Of a stretch of 64,000 nt of DNA, positions 11,114 to 22,832 are shown one piece after another. Position numbers and translations under genes: made by a program. Origin of the DNA: Elymus sibiricus (taxonomy: Eukaryota; Streptophyta; Magnoliopsida; Poales; Poaceae). Under the pieces are notes generated by a model that saw only the letters and a list, made by a program, of their open reading frames with translations, ran no database searches and was not told where the DNA came from. The DNA lies in assembly GCA_039707655.1 (NCBI GenBank), contig CM077665.1, positions 139,563,148-139,627,147 of the forward strand. The letters are read 5' to 3'. Every line of letters starts with the position of its first letter. The first letter of the stretch is position 1.

Positions 11114-11754
11114 ATGTGTGAGTTTGTCATTAAGAAGAGTGAGGATGTCAAAACCCCTAAAGAGGAAATTCCCAACAATTTGGACTTCAAAAAATTTCAT
11201 TGTGGGAAAGGGGAATATCGTAGTGAAAAACAATATCCAGGAATTCTTTTATTGTACGGGGACTTTGGCTTGCAATGATATTTCTATTCTTAAAAGTACC
11301 CATAGTTACTCCGATGCTATTTCTGCGCTTGTTCTTAAACTTGAAAGAAGATTTATGTGCACTCACCCCACTTTACAAAGGTTTTTCTATGAGTTATCAG
11401 TTATAAACAATGCGAAGGCTAAAAATATAGCTTATACTCATGAATGAATTTGATTATATAGTGCGAGAGCCGAGAGAGATCTTTGATTTTTATAACATGA
11501 GTCATGAACATCCTGTGATAGATGAAACTTTATATAATGTGGATTACATGATGAGGTGTGTGGTCCACGATAATCATACTTTTGATGAAAGTACTAAAAT
11601 GGAAGTGCCTCCTTTGCATTTAATCCAACAAGTTTTCAATGCTATTAATCAACAATATTCTTGGATAGTAAAAGAGAACCAAGAAGGGTTCAAGGAAAGT
11701 AGTCTTGAGAATGCTAAGATCTTAATAGATGATGTGTTCCCCCATTGTTTTTGA
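11114..11754 (+). pseudogene. Element G internal ORF, broken by frameshifts
   Basis: The first frame starts MCEFVIKKSEDVKTPKEEI at 11114. Reading continues in a second frame (CNDISILKSTHSYSD) and a third (MNEFDYIVREPREIFDFYN, 11440-11754), so at least two indels have accumulated. No retroviral-type gag zinc knuckle, protease or polymerase motif is visible. It occupies the same place as the ORFs of elements A and C. Confidence 0.45.
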
Positions 11755-11855
11755 AAAGCCTCCCGATGAACACACACCCCAAGTTACAAAAGGAAACAAA
11801 GACAACACTTGATACTATGCATTATGCCTAGCTAGGGGCGTAAAACGACAACGCT

Positions 11856-11873
11856 TGTTGGGAGGCAACTCAA
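11856..11873 (+). other. Conserved post-ORF stem-loop (element G)
   Basis: About 100 bp after the ORF stop, GTTGGG and CTCAAT can pair, with two G-T wobbles, around the loop AGGCAA. The same structure follows the ORFs of elements A (45058) and C (56459). Confidence 0.5.
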
Positions 11874-11916
11874 TAGTTATCTTAATTTTTTGTTTACTTT
11901 CTGCTTTGGTGTGTTG

Positions 11917-12360
11917 ACATGATCATTGTCGTGAATAAATATTTCATAACTATGTGCTTTTCTATCAATTGCCTAATAGTAATTTATCTACCCACCATAT
12001 GCTTTCTTCGAGAGAGAAGCCTCTAGGGAAAACTATTGCCCCCGGGTCTTCACACATGTTATTACTAAAACTCCAAAAATATTGCTGCCATTATGTACTG
12101 TCATTTTATTTTCTATTTATATTTATCCAACTATCAGTATTTGATCCTTGCAAGTAACGAGTTCAAGGGGCTTGACAACCCTCTTGCCCGTGTTGGGTGC
12201 AAGTGTTTGATTTTGTGGGTGTAGGTCCTGACGACGGGAGTTTGCGTGATCCTCCTATTGGTTCGATAACCTTGGTTCTCACCGAGGGAAATACTTATCT
12301 CTACTATGCTGCATCTCCTCTCCTCTTTGGGGAAAATCCCAGCGCAGTTTACAAGTAGCA
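11917..12360 (+). repeat. Element G 3' LTR, 5'-truncated
   Basis: Sequence resumes the LTR at a position equal to about 10497 of the 5' LTR (ACATGATCATTGT) and runs to AAGTAGCA. The missing portion and the missing polypurine tract point to one deletion across the internal/LTR junction. Confidence 0.8.
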
Positions 12361-12680
12361 CTCGCCATCACCATTGTCGTCCCTCTGCTCCGTCCGGTCA
12401 CCCCCGATCCCTGCCGTCACCACCATCGTCTTTGCCATCAATGTTCGCATCGCCCCGACGCCTTCCCCAACGACGACGACTACTGGAGACGCCGAAATCA
12501 TCACCCCGGACTTCCTGCCGCCGTCACCTCGCCGGAGCTCAATCCTGTTGTTGTAAGCCAGCGGAGCCACTCTCCTCCATTCGATCCGTATCAATGGCGT
12601 AGATTACATCTAACATACCGCTTCGGTAAGATTCGGTTTTTATTTAGTGGATCGGTCGGTTTTCTGTTTTAATTAGCCGG
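12361..12680 (+). mobile_element. Element H, LTR piece 2 of 4
   Basis: Starting with the second copy of the ctcgc TSD, this GC-rich then AT-rich stretch continues the H LTR after element G. It ends at TSD gccgg (12676-12680) of the Sabrina-like insertion. Confidence 0.65.
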
Positions 12681-14080
12681 TGATAACCCACAAGTATAGG
12701 GGATCGCAACAGTTTTCGAGGGTAGAGTATTCAACCCAAATTTATTGATTCGACACAAGGGGAGACAAAGAATATTCTCGAGTATTAGCAGCTGAGTTGT
12801 CAATTCAACCACACCTGAAAGACTTAATATCTGCAGCAAAGTATTTAGTTGCAAAGTAGTATGGAAGTAACAGTAACGGTGGCAAAAGTAACAGTAACGG
12901 TTTTGTAGCAATCGTAACAGTGGCAACAGAAAAGTAACTTAGCAAAGATCAATATGTGAAAAGCTTGTAGGCAATGGATCAGTGATGGATAATTATGTCG
13001 GATGGCATTCATCATGCAACGGTTATAACATAGGGTGACACAGAACTAGCTCCAATTCATCAATGTAATGTAGGCATGTATTCCATATATAGTCATACGT
13101 GCTTATGGAAAAGAACTTGCATGACATCTTTTGTCCTACCCTCCCGTGGCAGCGGGGTCCTAATGGAAACTAAGGGATATTAAGGCCTCCTTTTAATAGA
13201 GAAACGGACCAAAGCATTAGCACTTAGTGAATACATGAACTCCTCAAACTACGGTAATCACCGGAAAGAATCCCAGTTATTGTCACCCTGGGGGATGCGG
13301 GTCATAACTCGTAATAAGTATCTACAACTTGCAAGATAGGATCAAGAACACATATATATTCATGAAAACATAATAGGTTCAGATCTGAAATCATGGCACT
13401 CGGGCCCTAGTGACAAGCATTAAGCATAGCAAAGTCATAGCAACATCAATCTCAGAACATAGTGGATACTAGGGATCAAACCCTAACAAAACTAATTCGA
13501 TTACATGATAAATCTCATCCAACCCATCACCGTCCAGCAAGCCTACGATGGGATTACTCACGAACGGCAGAGAGCGTCATGAAATTGGTGATGAAGGATG
13601 GTTGGTGATGACGACGGCGTCGATTTCCCCTCTCCGGAGCCCAAAACGGACCCCAGATCTGCCCTCCCGAGGAAGAACAGGAGGTGGTGGCGGCTCCGTA
13701 TCATGAAACGCGATGAACTCTTCTCTCTGATTTTTCTCTCCCCGAATAGGTTTATATGGAGTTGGAGTTGATGTCGGAGGAGCTGCAGGGGGCCCACAAG
13801 CCACCTGGGCGCGCCCTAGGGGGGGCGCCCCCCTGGCCTGCGGCCAATGGGTGGACCCCCTCTGGTTGATTCTTTTGCCAGTATTTTTTATTAATACCAA
13901 AAATATTCTCTGTAAATTTTCAGGTCAATCCGAGAACTTTTATTTCTGCAAAAAAATAACACCAAGGCAATTCTGCTGAAAACAGCGTCAGTCCGGGTTA
14001 GTTCCATTCAAATCATGCAAATTAGAGTCCAAAAGAAGGGCAAAAGAGTTTGGAAAAGTAGATACGATGGAGACGTATCA
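12681..14080 (-). repeat. Sabrina-like 3' LTR
   Basis: The 1,400-bp LTR reads on the minus strand from TGATACGTCTCC to GTGGGTTATCA. Compared with the 5' LTR it keeps about 30 bp of GC-rich sequence (CACCTGGGCGCGCC region, 13797-13830) absent from the 5' copy. Confidence 0.9.
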
Positions 14081-14091
14081 ACTCCCGCAAG

Positions 14092-15930
14092 TGTTGGAAA
14101 TATGCCCTAGAGGCAATAATAAAATGGTTATTATTATATTTCCTTGTTCATGATAATCGTTTATTATCCATGCTATAATTGTATTGATTGGAAACTCAAA
14201 TACATGTGTGGGTACATAGACAAACAATGTGTCCCTAGTATGCCTCTAGTGGACTAGCTCGTTGATCAAAGATGGTCAAGATTTCCTAGCCATGGACATG
14301 AGATGTCATTTGATAACGGGATCACATCATTAGGAGAATGATGTGATGGACAAGACCCAAACTATGAACGTAGCATATGATCGTGTCAGTTTATTGCTAT
14401 TGTTTTCTGCATGTCAAGTATCTGTTCCTATGACCATGAGATCATGCAACTCACTGACACCGGAAGAATACCTTGTGTGTATCAAACGTCACAACGTAAC
14501 TGGGTGACTATAAAGATGCTCTACAGGTATCTCCGAGGGTGTCTGTTGAGTGGGCATGGATCAAGACTGGGATTTGTTACCCCGTGTGACGGAGAGGTAT
14601 CTCAGGGCCCACTCGGTAATACAACATCACTATAAGCCTTGCAAGCAATGTGACTAAAGTGTTAGCCACGGAATCTTGTATTACGGAACGAGTAAAGAGA
14701 CTTGCCGGTAACGAGATTGAACTAGGTATGGAGATACCGACAATCGAATCTCGGGCAAGTAACATACCGAAGAACAAAGGGAACATTATACGGGATTAAC
14801 TGAATCCTTGACATAGAGGTTCAACCGATAAAGATCTTCGTAGAATATGTAGGGACCAATATGGGCATCCTGGTCCCGCTATTGGTTATTGACCGTAGAG
14901 GTGTCTCGGTCATGTCTGCATAGTTCTCGAACCCGCAGGGTCTACACACTTAACGTTTGGTGACGATATAAGTATAGTTGAGTTGTTATGTTGGTGACCG
15001 AAAGTTGTCCGGAGTCCCGGATGAGATCCCGGACATGACGAGGAGCTCCGGAATAGTACGGAGGTAAAGATTGATATATGGGATAATAGTGTTTGGTCTC
15101 CGGAAGGGTTCCGGAATTCACCGGAAGGGGTTTCGGATGTTTCCCAAAATGTTCGGGTACGAGAACACTTTATTTGGGCCAAGGGGTAAAGCCCACGAGG
15201 CTTTAAGGAAGGTGCAAAAGGAGTTTTGCGGAGGCCAGAGGCCAGACGCCGAGGTCCCTGGCGTCTGGTCCTGGAGTCCGAGCAGGACTCTTGCCTTGCG
15301 GGCCAAACCGACTTTGAGGAGGCTCTTTCTCCAAGTTTCGACCCCAGGGCTCAACATATAAATAGAGGGGCAGTGCTAGCACCCGGAACACATCAAGAAA
15401 TCCCCAAGCCGTGTGCCAGCAACCCCGCCCCTCTAGTTCATCCTATGTCGTAGTTTCCGTAGTGCTTGGCGAAGCCCTGCGGAGATTGTTCTTCACCACC
15501 AGAGTCACCACGCCGTCGTGCTGCCGGAACTCATCTACTACTTCACCAACGCTCGCTGGATCGAGGAGGTGAAGGCGTCATCAAGATGTACATGTGTTGA
15601 ACGCGGAGGTGCCGTCCGTTCGGCGCTAGATCGGAAGGACCGTGATCAGGATCGCGAGACGGTTCGTGATTTGATCGCGGGACGGATCATGATGGGATCG
15701 CGGGACGGATCGTGATTGGATCGCGAGACGGATCGTGATGAGATCGCGGGACGCTCGGCGATTTGAATCGCGAAGACGTTCGACTACATCAACCGCGTTT
15801 CTTAAAGTTTTCGCTTAGCGATCTACAAGGGTATGTAGATCCACTCTCCCTCTCGTAGATGCTCATCACCATGGATAGATCTTGTGTGTGCGTAGGAAAT
15901 TTTTTGTTTCCCATGCAACGTTCCCCAACA
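14092..15930 (+). repeat. Angela 5' LTR
   Basis: The 1,839-bp LTR runs TGTTGGAAATATGCCC to GTTCCCCAACA and includes a five-unit 23-bp tandem array (15650-15764). A TATA-like TATAAATAG lies at 15357-15365. Short frames inside it are not genes. Confidence 0.92.
15650..15764 (+). repeat. 23-bp x 5 tandem array in Angela 5' LTR
   Basis: Five exactly 23-bp units begin GATCGCG(A/G)GACG. The same five units occur in the 3' LTR at 22553-22667, so the array predates insertion. Confidence 0.9.
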
Positions 15931-15946
15931 GTGGCATCTGAGCTAG
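15931..15946 (+). promoter_or_regulatory. Angela primer-binding site
   Basis: GTGGCATCTGAGC directly after the LTR differs at two places from TGGTATCAGAGC, the site complementary to initiator methionine tRNA used by copia elements. Confidence 0.7.
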
Positions 15947-17180
15947 GTCTATGTGTAGATGAGATCACGAGTAGAACACAAAGGAGTTTGTGGGCGTTGA
16001 TATTCAGATTGCTTCCTCCCTTGGTCTTTTCTTGATTCGGCGGTATTGTGGGATGAAGCGGCCCGGACCAACATTACTCGTACGCTTACGAGAGACCGGT
16101 TCCATCAACTGACATGTAACTTCGTTGCATAAAGATGGCTGGCGGGTGTCTGTTTCTCCCACTTTAGTCGGATCGGATTTGACAAAGGCGGTCCTTGAGA
16201 AGGTTGAATAGCAATTTTTGTATCACCGTTGTGGTTTTTGCGTAGGTAAGAATTGTTCTTGCTAGATACCCGTAGCAGCCACGTAAAACTTGCAACAACA
16301 ATTAGAGGACGTCTAACTTGTTTTTGCAGGGTATGTTGTGATGTGATATGGCCAATTACATGATGAGATATATGTGATGTATGAGATGATCATGTATTGT
16401 ATAGAATATCACGACTTGCATGTCGATGAGTACGGCAACCGGCAGGAGCCATATGGTTGTCTTTAATTATTTTCGCCGTTTTGCTTTACTTTATCGCTAT
16501 GAGTTAGCAATAGTCGTGGAAGCAACAGTCGGCGCGACAACCTCATGGCGACACATTGATGGAGATCAAGATGATGGAGATCATGGAGTTATGCCGGTGA
16601 CGATGGAGATCATGCCGGTGCTTTGGAGATGGAGATCAAAAGCACAAGTTCATGGCCATATCATGTCACTTATGATTTGCATGTGATGTTAATCCTTTTA
16701 TGCATCTTATTTTTCTTAGGACGACGGTAGCATTATAAGGTGATCCCTCATTAAAATTTCAAGATAAAATTGTGTTCTCCCAGAGTGTGCACCGTTGCGA
16801 AAGTTCGTCGTTTCGAGACACCACGTGATGATCGGGTGTGATAGACTCTACGTTCACATACAACGGGTGCAAGCCAGTTTTGCACGTGCGGAACACTCGG
16901 GTTAAACTTGACGAGCCTAGCATGTACAGACATGGCCTCGGAACACAAGAGACCGAAAGGTCAAACATGAGTCATATAGTAGATATGATCAACATGAAGA
17001 TGTTCACCATTGAAACCACCTCAAGTCACGTGATGATCGGACTTGAGTTGGTGAATTTGGATCATGTGACACTCGAATGACCAGAGGGATGTCAATTTGA
17101 GTGGGAGTTTTTAAGTAATATGATTAACTAAACTCATTATCATGAACATAGTCATAATGTCTTTGCAAATTATGTTGTAG
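15947..17180 (+). other. Angela untranslated leader
   Basis: About 1.2 kb between primer site and the first gag homology, with no sustained open frame. Long leaders are usual in this group. Confidence 0.6.
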
Positions 17181-17184
17181 ATTA

Positions 17185-17960
17185 CTAGCTCGCGCTGTAG
17201 CTCCCTTGAATTTTTATATGTTCCTAGAGAAATAGAGTTGAAAGATGATGGTAGCAATAATGCGGACTGGGTCCGTGATCTGAGGATTGTCCTCATTGCT
17301 GCACAGAAGGCTTATGTCCTTAATGCACCGTTCGGTGCACCACCCCCTCAAGCGTCGTCTGTAGATGTTGTGAACATCTGACAGGCACGTTCTAATGACT
17401 ACTTGATAGTTCAGTGCATCATGCATTACGGCTTAGAATTGAGGCTCCAAAACGTTTTGAACGTCATGGAACATATGAGATGTTCTAAGAGCTGAAATTG
17501 GGATCTCAGGCTCGTGCCCGTGTTGAGAGGTATGATACCTCCAACAAGATTCTTTGCCTGCAAGATGAAGGAGAATAGCTCAATCGGTGAGCATGTGCTC
17601 AGATTGTCTGGGTACTACAATCGCTTGAATCGAGTGGGAGTTGATCTTCGAGATAAGATAGTGATTGATATAGTTCTCCAAGTCACTGTCACTAAGCTAC
17701 TAGAGCTTCGTGATGAACTATAAAATGCCAGGGATGGAAATAATGATCCCTGAGCTATTCGCGATGTTTGACACATCGAAGGTAGAAATCAAGAAGGAGC
17801 ATCAAGTGTTGATGGTTAGTAAAACCACTAGTTTCGAGAAGGGCAAGGGCAAGGAGGGAAACTTCATGGATGGCAAGCCAGTTGCTGCTCCAGTAAAGAA
17901 ACCCAAGGTTGAACCCAAACCCGAGACTGAGTGCTTCTATTATGAGGAGAACGGTCGCTG
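17185..17960 (+). pseudogene. Angela gag remnant
   Basis: Fragments in several frames resemble copia gag: DGSNNADWVRDLRIVLIAAQ near 17245-17305, IGEHVLRLSGYYNRLNRVGV at 17583-17643, and VEIKKEHQVLMVSKTTSFEK near 17782. The zinc knuckle is reduced to CFYYEENGR followed by a stop, so the second cysteine is lost. Confidence 0.75.
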
Positions 17961-18059
17961 AAGTGGAACAACCCTAGATACTTGGTAGATAAGAAGGCTG
18001 GCAACGTCGACAGAAGTATATTTGATATACGTGTTATTGATGTGTACCTTACTGGTACT

Positions 18060-18175
18060 CCTAGTAGCAATTGGGTATTGGATACCGGTTCGGTTGCTAA
18101 ATGTTAGTAACTCGAAATAAAAGCTACGGAATAAACGGAGGCTAGCTAAGGGTGAGGTGACGATGAGTGTTGGAA
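18060..18175 (+). pseudogene. Angela protease remnant
   Basis: SSNWVLDTGSVAKC, with the DTG triad of copia aspartic proteases, is followed at once by stops. Confidence 0.6.
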
Positions 18176-18399
18176 GTGTTTCCAAGGTTGATGTGATCAC
18201 CATCGCACGCTCTCTCTACCTTCAGGATTAGTGATGAACCTAAATAAATGTTATTTGGTGTTTGCGTTGAGCATGAACGTGATTAGATCATGTTTATTGC
18301 AATACGGTTATTCATTTAAGTTATAGAATAATAGTTATTCTGTTTACATGAATAATACCTTCAATGGTCATGCACCCAATGAGAATGGTTTATTGAATC

Positions 18400-19180
18400 T
18401 TGATCATAGTGATACACATGTTCATAATATTGATGCCAAAAGATACAAAGTTAATAATGATAGTACCACATACTTGTGGCACTGTCGCTAAATGTCATAT
18501 TGGTGTAAAGCGCATGAAGAAACTCCATGCTGATGGATCTTTTGACTCATACGATTTCGAATCGGTTGAGACATGCGGACCATGCCTCATGGGCAAGATG
18601 ACTAAGACCCCGTTTTCCGGTTTGATGGAGCGGGCAAGTGACTTATTGGAAATGATACATGTTGATGTGTTCGGTCCAATGAGTGTTGTAGCGTGCGGTG
18701 GATATCGTTATTTTCCTACCTTCACTGATGATTTGAGTAGATATGTGTATATTTACTTAACAAAACACAAGTCTAAAACATTTGAAAGGTTCAAACAAAT
18801 TCAGAGTGGAGTTTGAGATCATCGTGACAAGAAGATAAAAAGTCTACGATATGATCGTGGAGGTGAATATCTGAGTTACGAGTTTGGTATGCAACTTAAG
18901 ACAATGTGGAAGTTGTTTCACAACTCACGCCGCCTGGAACACCATAGTGTGATGGTGTGTCCGAACGTCGTAGTCGTGCTCTATTGGATATGGTGCGAAC
19001 TATGATGTCTCTTATCGATTTGCCACTATCGTTTTGGGGTTATGCATTAGAGACAACTACATTCACTTTAAAAGGGGCACCATCTAAGTCCGTTGAGATG
19101 ACACCGTATGAATTTTGGTTTGGCGGAAACCTAAGCTGTCATTTCTTAATGTTTGGGGCTGCGACGCTTATGTGAAAAAG
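18400..19180 (+). pseudogene. Angela integrase remnant
   Basis: Pieces of the GAG-pre-integrase/zinc region (HIGVKRMKKLHADG, CGPCLMGKMTKTPFSG) lead to the catalytic core: HVDVFGPMSV and FTDDLSRY carry the first acidic residues, and DRGGEYLSYEFGM near 18850 the final glutamate. A stop at 18814 and further shifts break it. Confidence 0.8.
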
Positions 19181-19337
19181 GTTTTCAACCTGATGAGCTT
19201 GAACCCAAAGCGGACAAATGCATCTTCATAGAATACCCTAACGTAATAGTTGGGTAAACCTTCTATCTAAGATCCAAGCACAAAGTGTTTGTTGCTAAAA
19301 TGGGTCCTTTCTCGAGAAAGAGTTTCTCTCGAAAGAA

Positions 19338-20930
19338 TTGAGTGGGAGGAAGATAGAACTTGATGAGGTTATTGAACCTTTGTTTCAACCAGAGAGTAGC
19401 GCAGCGCAGAAAGTTGTTTCTGTGGAGCCTACGTTAATTGAAGAGGAAGTTAATGATGATGATCATGAAGCTTCGGATCAAGTTACTATCGAATCTCGTA
19501 GGTCGACAAGGACGCGTACTACTCCTAAGTGGTACGGCAACCCTGTCTTAGAGGTCATGTTGTTGGACAACGATGAACCTACGAGCTATGGAGAAGCGAT
19601 GATGGGCCCGGATTCCGAGAAATGGTTAGAGGCCATGAAATCCGAGATGGGATCCATGTATGAAAACAAAGTATGGGCTTTGGAAGTATTACCTGAAGGG
19701 CGAAAGGCCATTCAGAACAAATGGATCTTTAAAAGGAAGATGGACGCGGACGGTAATGTCACCGTCTATAAAGCTCGACTTGTGGCAAAGGGTTTTTCAC
19801 AAGTTCAAGGAGTTGACTACGATGAGACTTTCTCACCCATAGCGATGCTAAAGTCTGTTGGAATTATGTTAGCAGTTGCTGCATTTTTTGATTATGAAAT
19901 CTGGCAGATGGATGTCAAAACATCGTTTCCTTAACGGTATCCGTGAGGAAAGGTTGTATGTGATACAACCGGAAGGTTTTGTCAGTCCTAAGGATGCTAA
20001 AATGTATGCAAGCTCCAGCGATCCTTCTATCGACTGGAGCAAGCATCTCGGAGTTGGAATATACGCTTTGATGAGGTGATCAAAGTTTTTGAGTCTATAC
20101 AAAGTTTATGAGAAACTTGTATTTACAATAAAGTGAGTGGGAGCACTATAGAATTTCTGATAAGTATATGTGGATGACATATTGTTGATCGGAAATGCTG
20201 TAGAATTTCTGGAAAGCATAAAGGGTTGTTTGAAAAGGAGTTTTTCAAAGGAAAACCTGGAATGAAGCTACTTAAATGTTGGGCATCAGGATCTATAGAA
20301 TAGATCAAGACGTCTGATAAAACTTTCAATGAGTACATACCTTGACAAGATTTTGAAAGAGTTCAAAATGGATCAGTCAAAGAAAGAGTTCTTGCCTGAT
20401 TTTTAAGGTGTGGAGTTGAGTGAGACTCAAAGCTCGACCACGGCAGAAGAAAGAGAAATGACGAAGGTCGTCCCCTATGCCTTATCCATAGGCTCTGTAT
20501 AGTATACCATGTTGTGTACCGCACCTGTGTGTGCCTTGCCATGAGTCTGTCAAGGGGTACAAGAGTGGTCCAGGAGTGGGTCACTGAACAACGGTCAAGA
20601 TTATCCTTAGTAACTAGAGGACTAAGGAAATATTTCTCGATTATGGAGGTGATAAAGAGTTCGTCGTAAAGGGTTACATCGATGCAAGCTTTAACACCAA
20701 TCCAGATGACTCTGAGTAGCAATCCGGATACGTATAGTGGAGCAGCCATTTGGAATAGCTCCAAGTGGAGCGTGGTAGCATCTGCAGTACGACATATAGA
20801 TTTGCAAAGAACACACGGATCTGAATGTTGCAGACCGTTGACTAAAGACCTCTCTCACATGCAAAGCATGATCGAACCCCAGAACTCATTGGGTGTTAGA
20901 TTCATAAGAATGTAAATCACATAGCGATGT
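19338..20930 (+). pseudogene. Angela reverse transcriptase / RNase H remnant
   Basis: A 198-codon open stretch (19338-19934) contains the copia RT start, WLEAMKSEMGSMYENKVW, NKWIFKRKMDADG and YKARLVAKGFSQ, ending at a stop after QMDVKTSFP. Downstream pieces are small; YIDASFNTNPDDSE and SGAAIWNSSKWSVVASA near 20675-20790 are RNase H-like. The YVDD region is recognisable only in fragments. Confidence 0.8.
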
Positions 20931-20952
20931 GAGCTAGATTATTGACTCTAGT

Positions 20953-20965
20953 GCAAGTGGGAGAC
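20953..20965 (+). promoter_or_regulatory. Angela polypurine tract
   Basis: GCAAGTGGGAGA lies immediately before the 3' LTR. Confidence 0.7.
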
Positions 20966-22832
20966 CGTTGGAAATATGCCCAAGAGGCAATAATAAAATG
21001 GTTATTATTATATTTCCTTGTTCATGATAATCGTTTATTATCCATGCTATAATTGTATTGATTGGAAACTCAAATACATGTGTGGGTACATAGACAAACA
21101 ATGTGTCCCTAGTATGCCTCTAGTGGACTAGCTCGTTGATCAAAGATGGTCAAGATTTCCTAGCCATGGACATGAGATGTCATTTGATAACGGGATCACA
21201 TCATTAGGAGAATGATGTGATGGACAAGACCCAAACTATGAACGTAGCATATGATTGTGTCAGTTTATTGCTATTGTTTTCTGCATGTCAAGTATCTGTT
21301 CCTATGACCATGAGATCATGCAACTCACTGACACCGGAGGAATACCTTGTGTGTATCAAACGTCACAACGTAACTGGGTGACTATAAAGATGCTCTACAG
21401 GTATCTCCGAGGGTGTCTGTTGAGTGGGCATGGATCAAGACTGGGATTTGTTACTCCGTGTGACGGAGAGGTATCTCAGGGCCCACTCGGTAATACAACA
21501 TCACTATAAGCCTTGCAAGCAATGTGACTAAAGTGTTAGCCACGGAATCTTGTATTACGGAACGAGTAAAGAGACTTGCCGGTAACGAGATTGAACTAGG
21601 TATGGAGATACCGACGATCGAATCTCGGGCAAGTAACATACCGAAGAACAAAGGGAACATTATACGGGATTAACTGAATCCTTGACATAGAGGTTCAACC
21701 GATAAAGATCTTCGTAGAATATGTAGGAACCAATATGGGCATTCAGGTCCCGCTATTGGTTATTGACCGTAGAGGTGTCTCGGTCATGTCTGCATAGTTC
21801 TCGAACCCGCAGGGTCTACACACTTAACGTTTGGTGACGATATAAGTATAGTTGAGTTGTTATGTTGGTGACCGAAAGTTGTTCGGAGTCTCAGATGAGA
21901 TCCCGGACATGACGAGGAGCTCCAGAATAGTCCGGGGGTAAAGATTGATATATGGGATAATAGTGTTTGGTCTCCGGAAGGGTTCTGGAATTCACCGGAA
22001 GGGGTTTCGGATGTTTCCCGAAATGTTCGGGTACGAGAACACTTTATTTGGGCCAAGGGGTAAAGCCCACGAGGATTTAAGGAAGGTGCAAAAGGAGTTT
22101 TGCGGAGGCCAGAGGCCAGACGCCAGGATCCCTGGCATCTGGGGCCAGACGCCGAGGTCCCTGGCGTCTGGTCCTGGAGTCCGAGCAGGACTCTTGCCTT
22201 GCGGGCCAAACCGACTTTGAGGAGGCTCTTTCTCCAAGTTTCGACCCCAGGGCTCAACATATAAATAGAGGGGTAGGGCTAGCACCCGGAACACATCAAG
22301 AAATCCTCAAGCCGTGTGCCAGCAACCCCGCCCCTCTAGTTCATCCTACGTCATATTTTCCGTAGTGCTTGGCGAAGCCCTGCGGAGATTGTTCCTCACC
22401 ACCACCGTCACCACGCCGTCGTGCTGCCGGAACTCATCTACTACTTCACCAACGCTCGCTGGATCGAGGAGGTGAAGGCGTCATCAAGCTGTACGTGTGT
22501 TGAACGCGGAGGTGTCGTCCGTTCTGCGTTAGATCGGAAGGACCGTGATCAAGATCGCGAGACGGTTCGTGATTTGATCGCGGGACGGATCATGATGGGA
22601 TCGCGGGACGGATCGTGATTGGATCGCGAGACGGATCGTGATGAGATTGCGGGACGCTCGGCGATTTGAATCACGAAGACGTTCGACTACATCAACCTCG
22701 TTTTTAACGCTTCCGCTTAGCGATCTACAAGGGTATGTAGATCCACTCTCCCTCTTATAGATGCTCATCACCATGGATAGATCTTGCGTGTGCGTAGGAA
22801 TTTTTTTGTTTCCCATGCAACGTTCCCCAACA
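20966..22832 (+). repeat. Angela 3' LTR
   Basis: The 1,867-bp copy has CG instead of the terminal TG, and carries an extra 30 bp or so from a local duplication at 22107-22170. Its 23-bp array is at 22553-22667. Confidence 0.9.

Larger units (their letters stand above)
9397..12360 (+). mobile_element. Element G: internally deleted gypsy retrotransposon inserted in H
   Basis: It starts TGATACGTCTCCAACG and ends CACA/TACAAGTAGCA, with a perfect TSD ctcgc (9392-9396, 12361-12365). The 5' LTR (9397-10938) is full length; the 3' LTR (about 11917-12360) lacks its first 1.1 kb. The internal region is under 1 kb and has no reverse transcriptase or integrase. Same LTR family as element B. Confidence 0.85.
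14092..22832 (+). mobile_element. Angela-type (BARE-1/WIS group) Ty1-copia element, full length but decayed
   Basis: Both LTRs are present (14092-15930 and 20966-22832) with a TSD of gcaag (14087-14091) and ccaag (22833-22837). The insertion point is the polypurine tract of the Sabrina-like element. The internal region keeps gag, protease, integrase and reverse transcriptase fragments in the copia order but is full of stops and frameshifts. Confidence 0.92.

Noticed and set aside
12349..12602. Overlapping frames on both strands
   Set aside because: They span the G/H junction and a GC-rich LTR segment; the open frames come from base composition.
18957..19175. Independent small gene
   Set aside because: It is a shifted piece of the Angela integrase.
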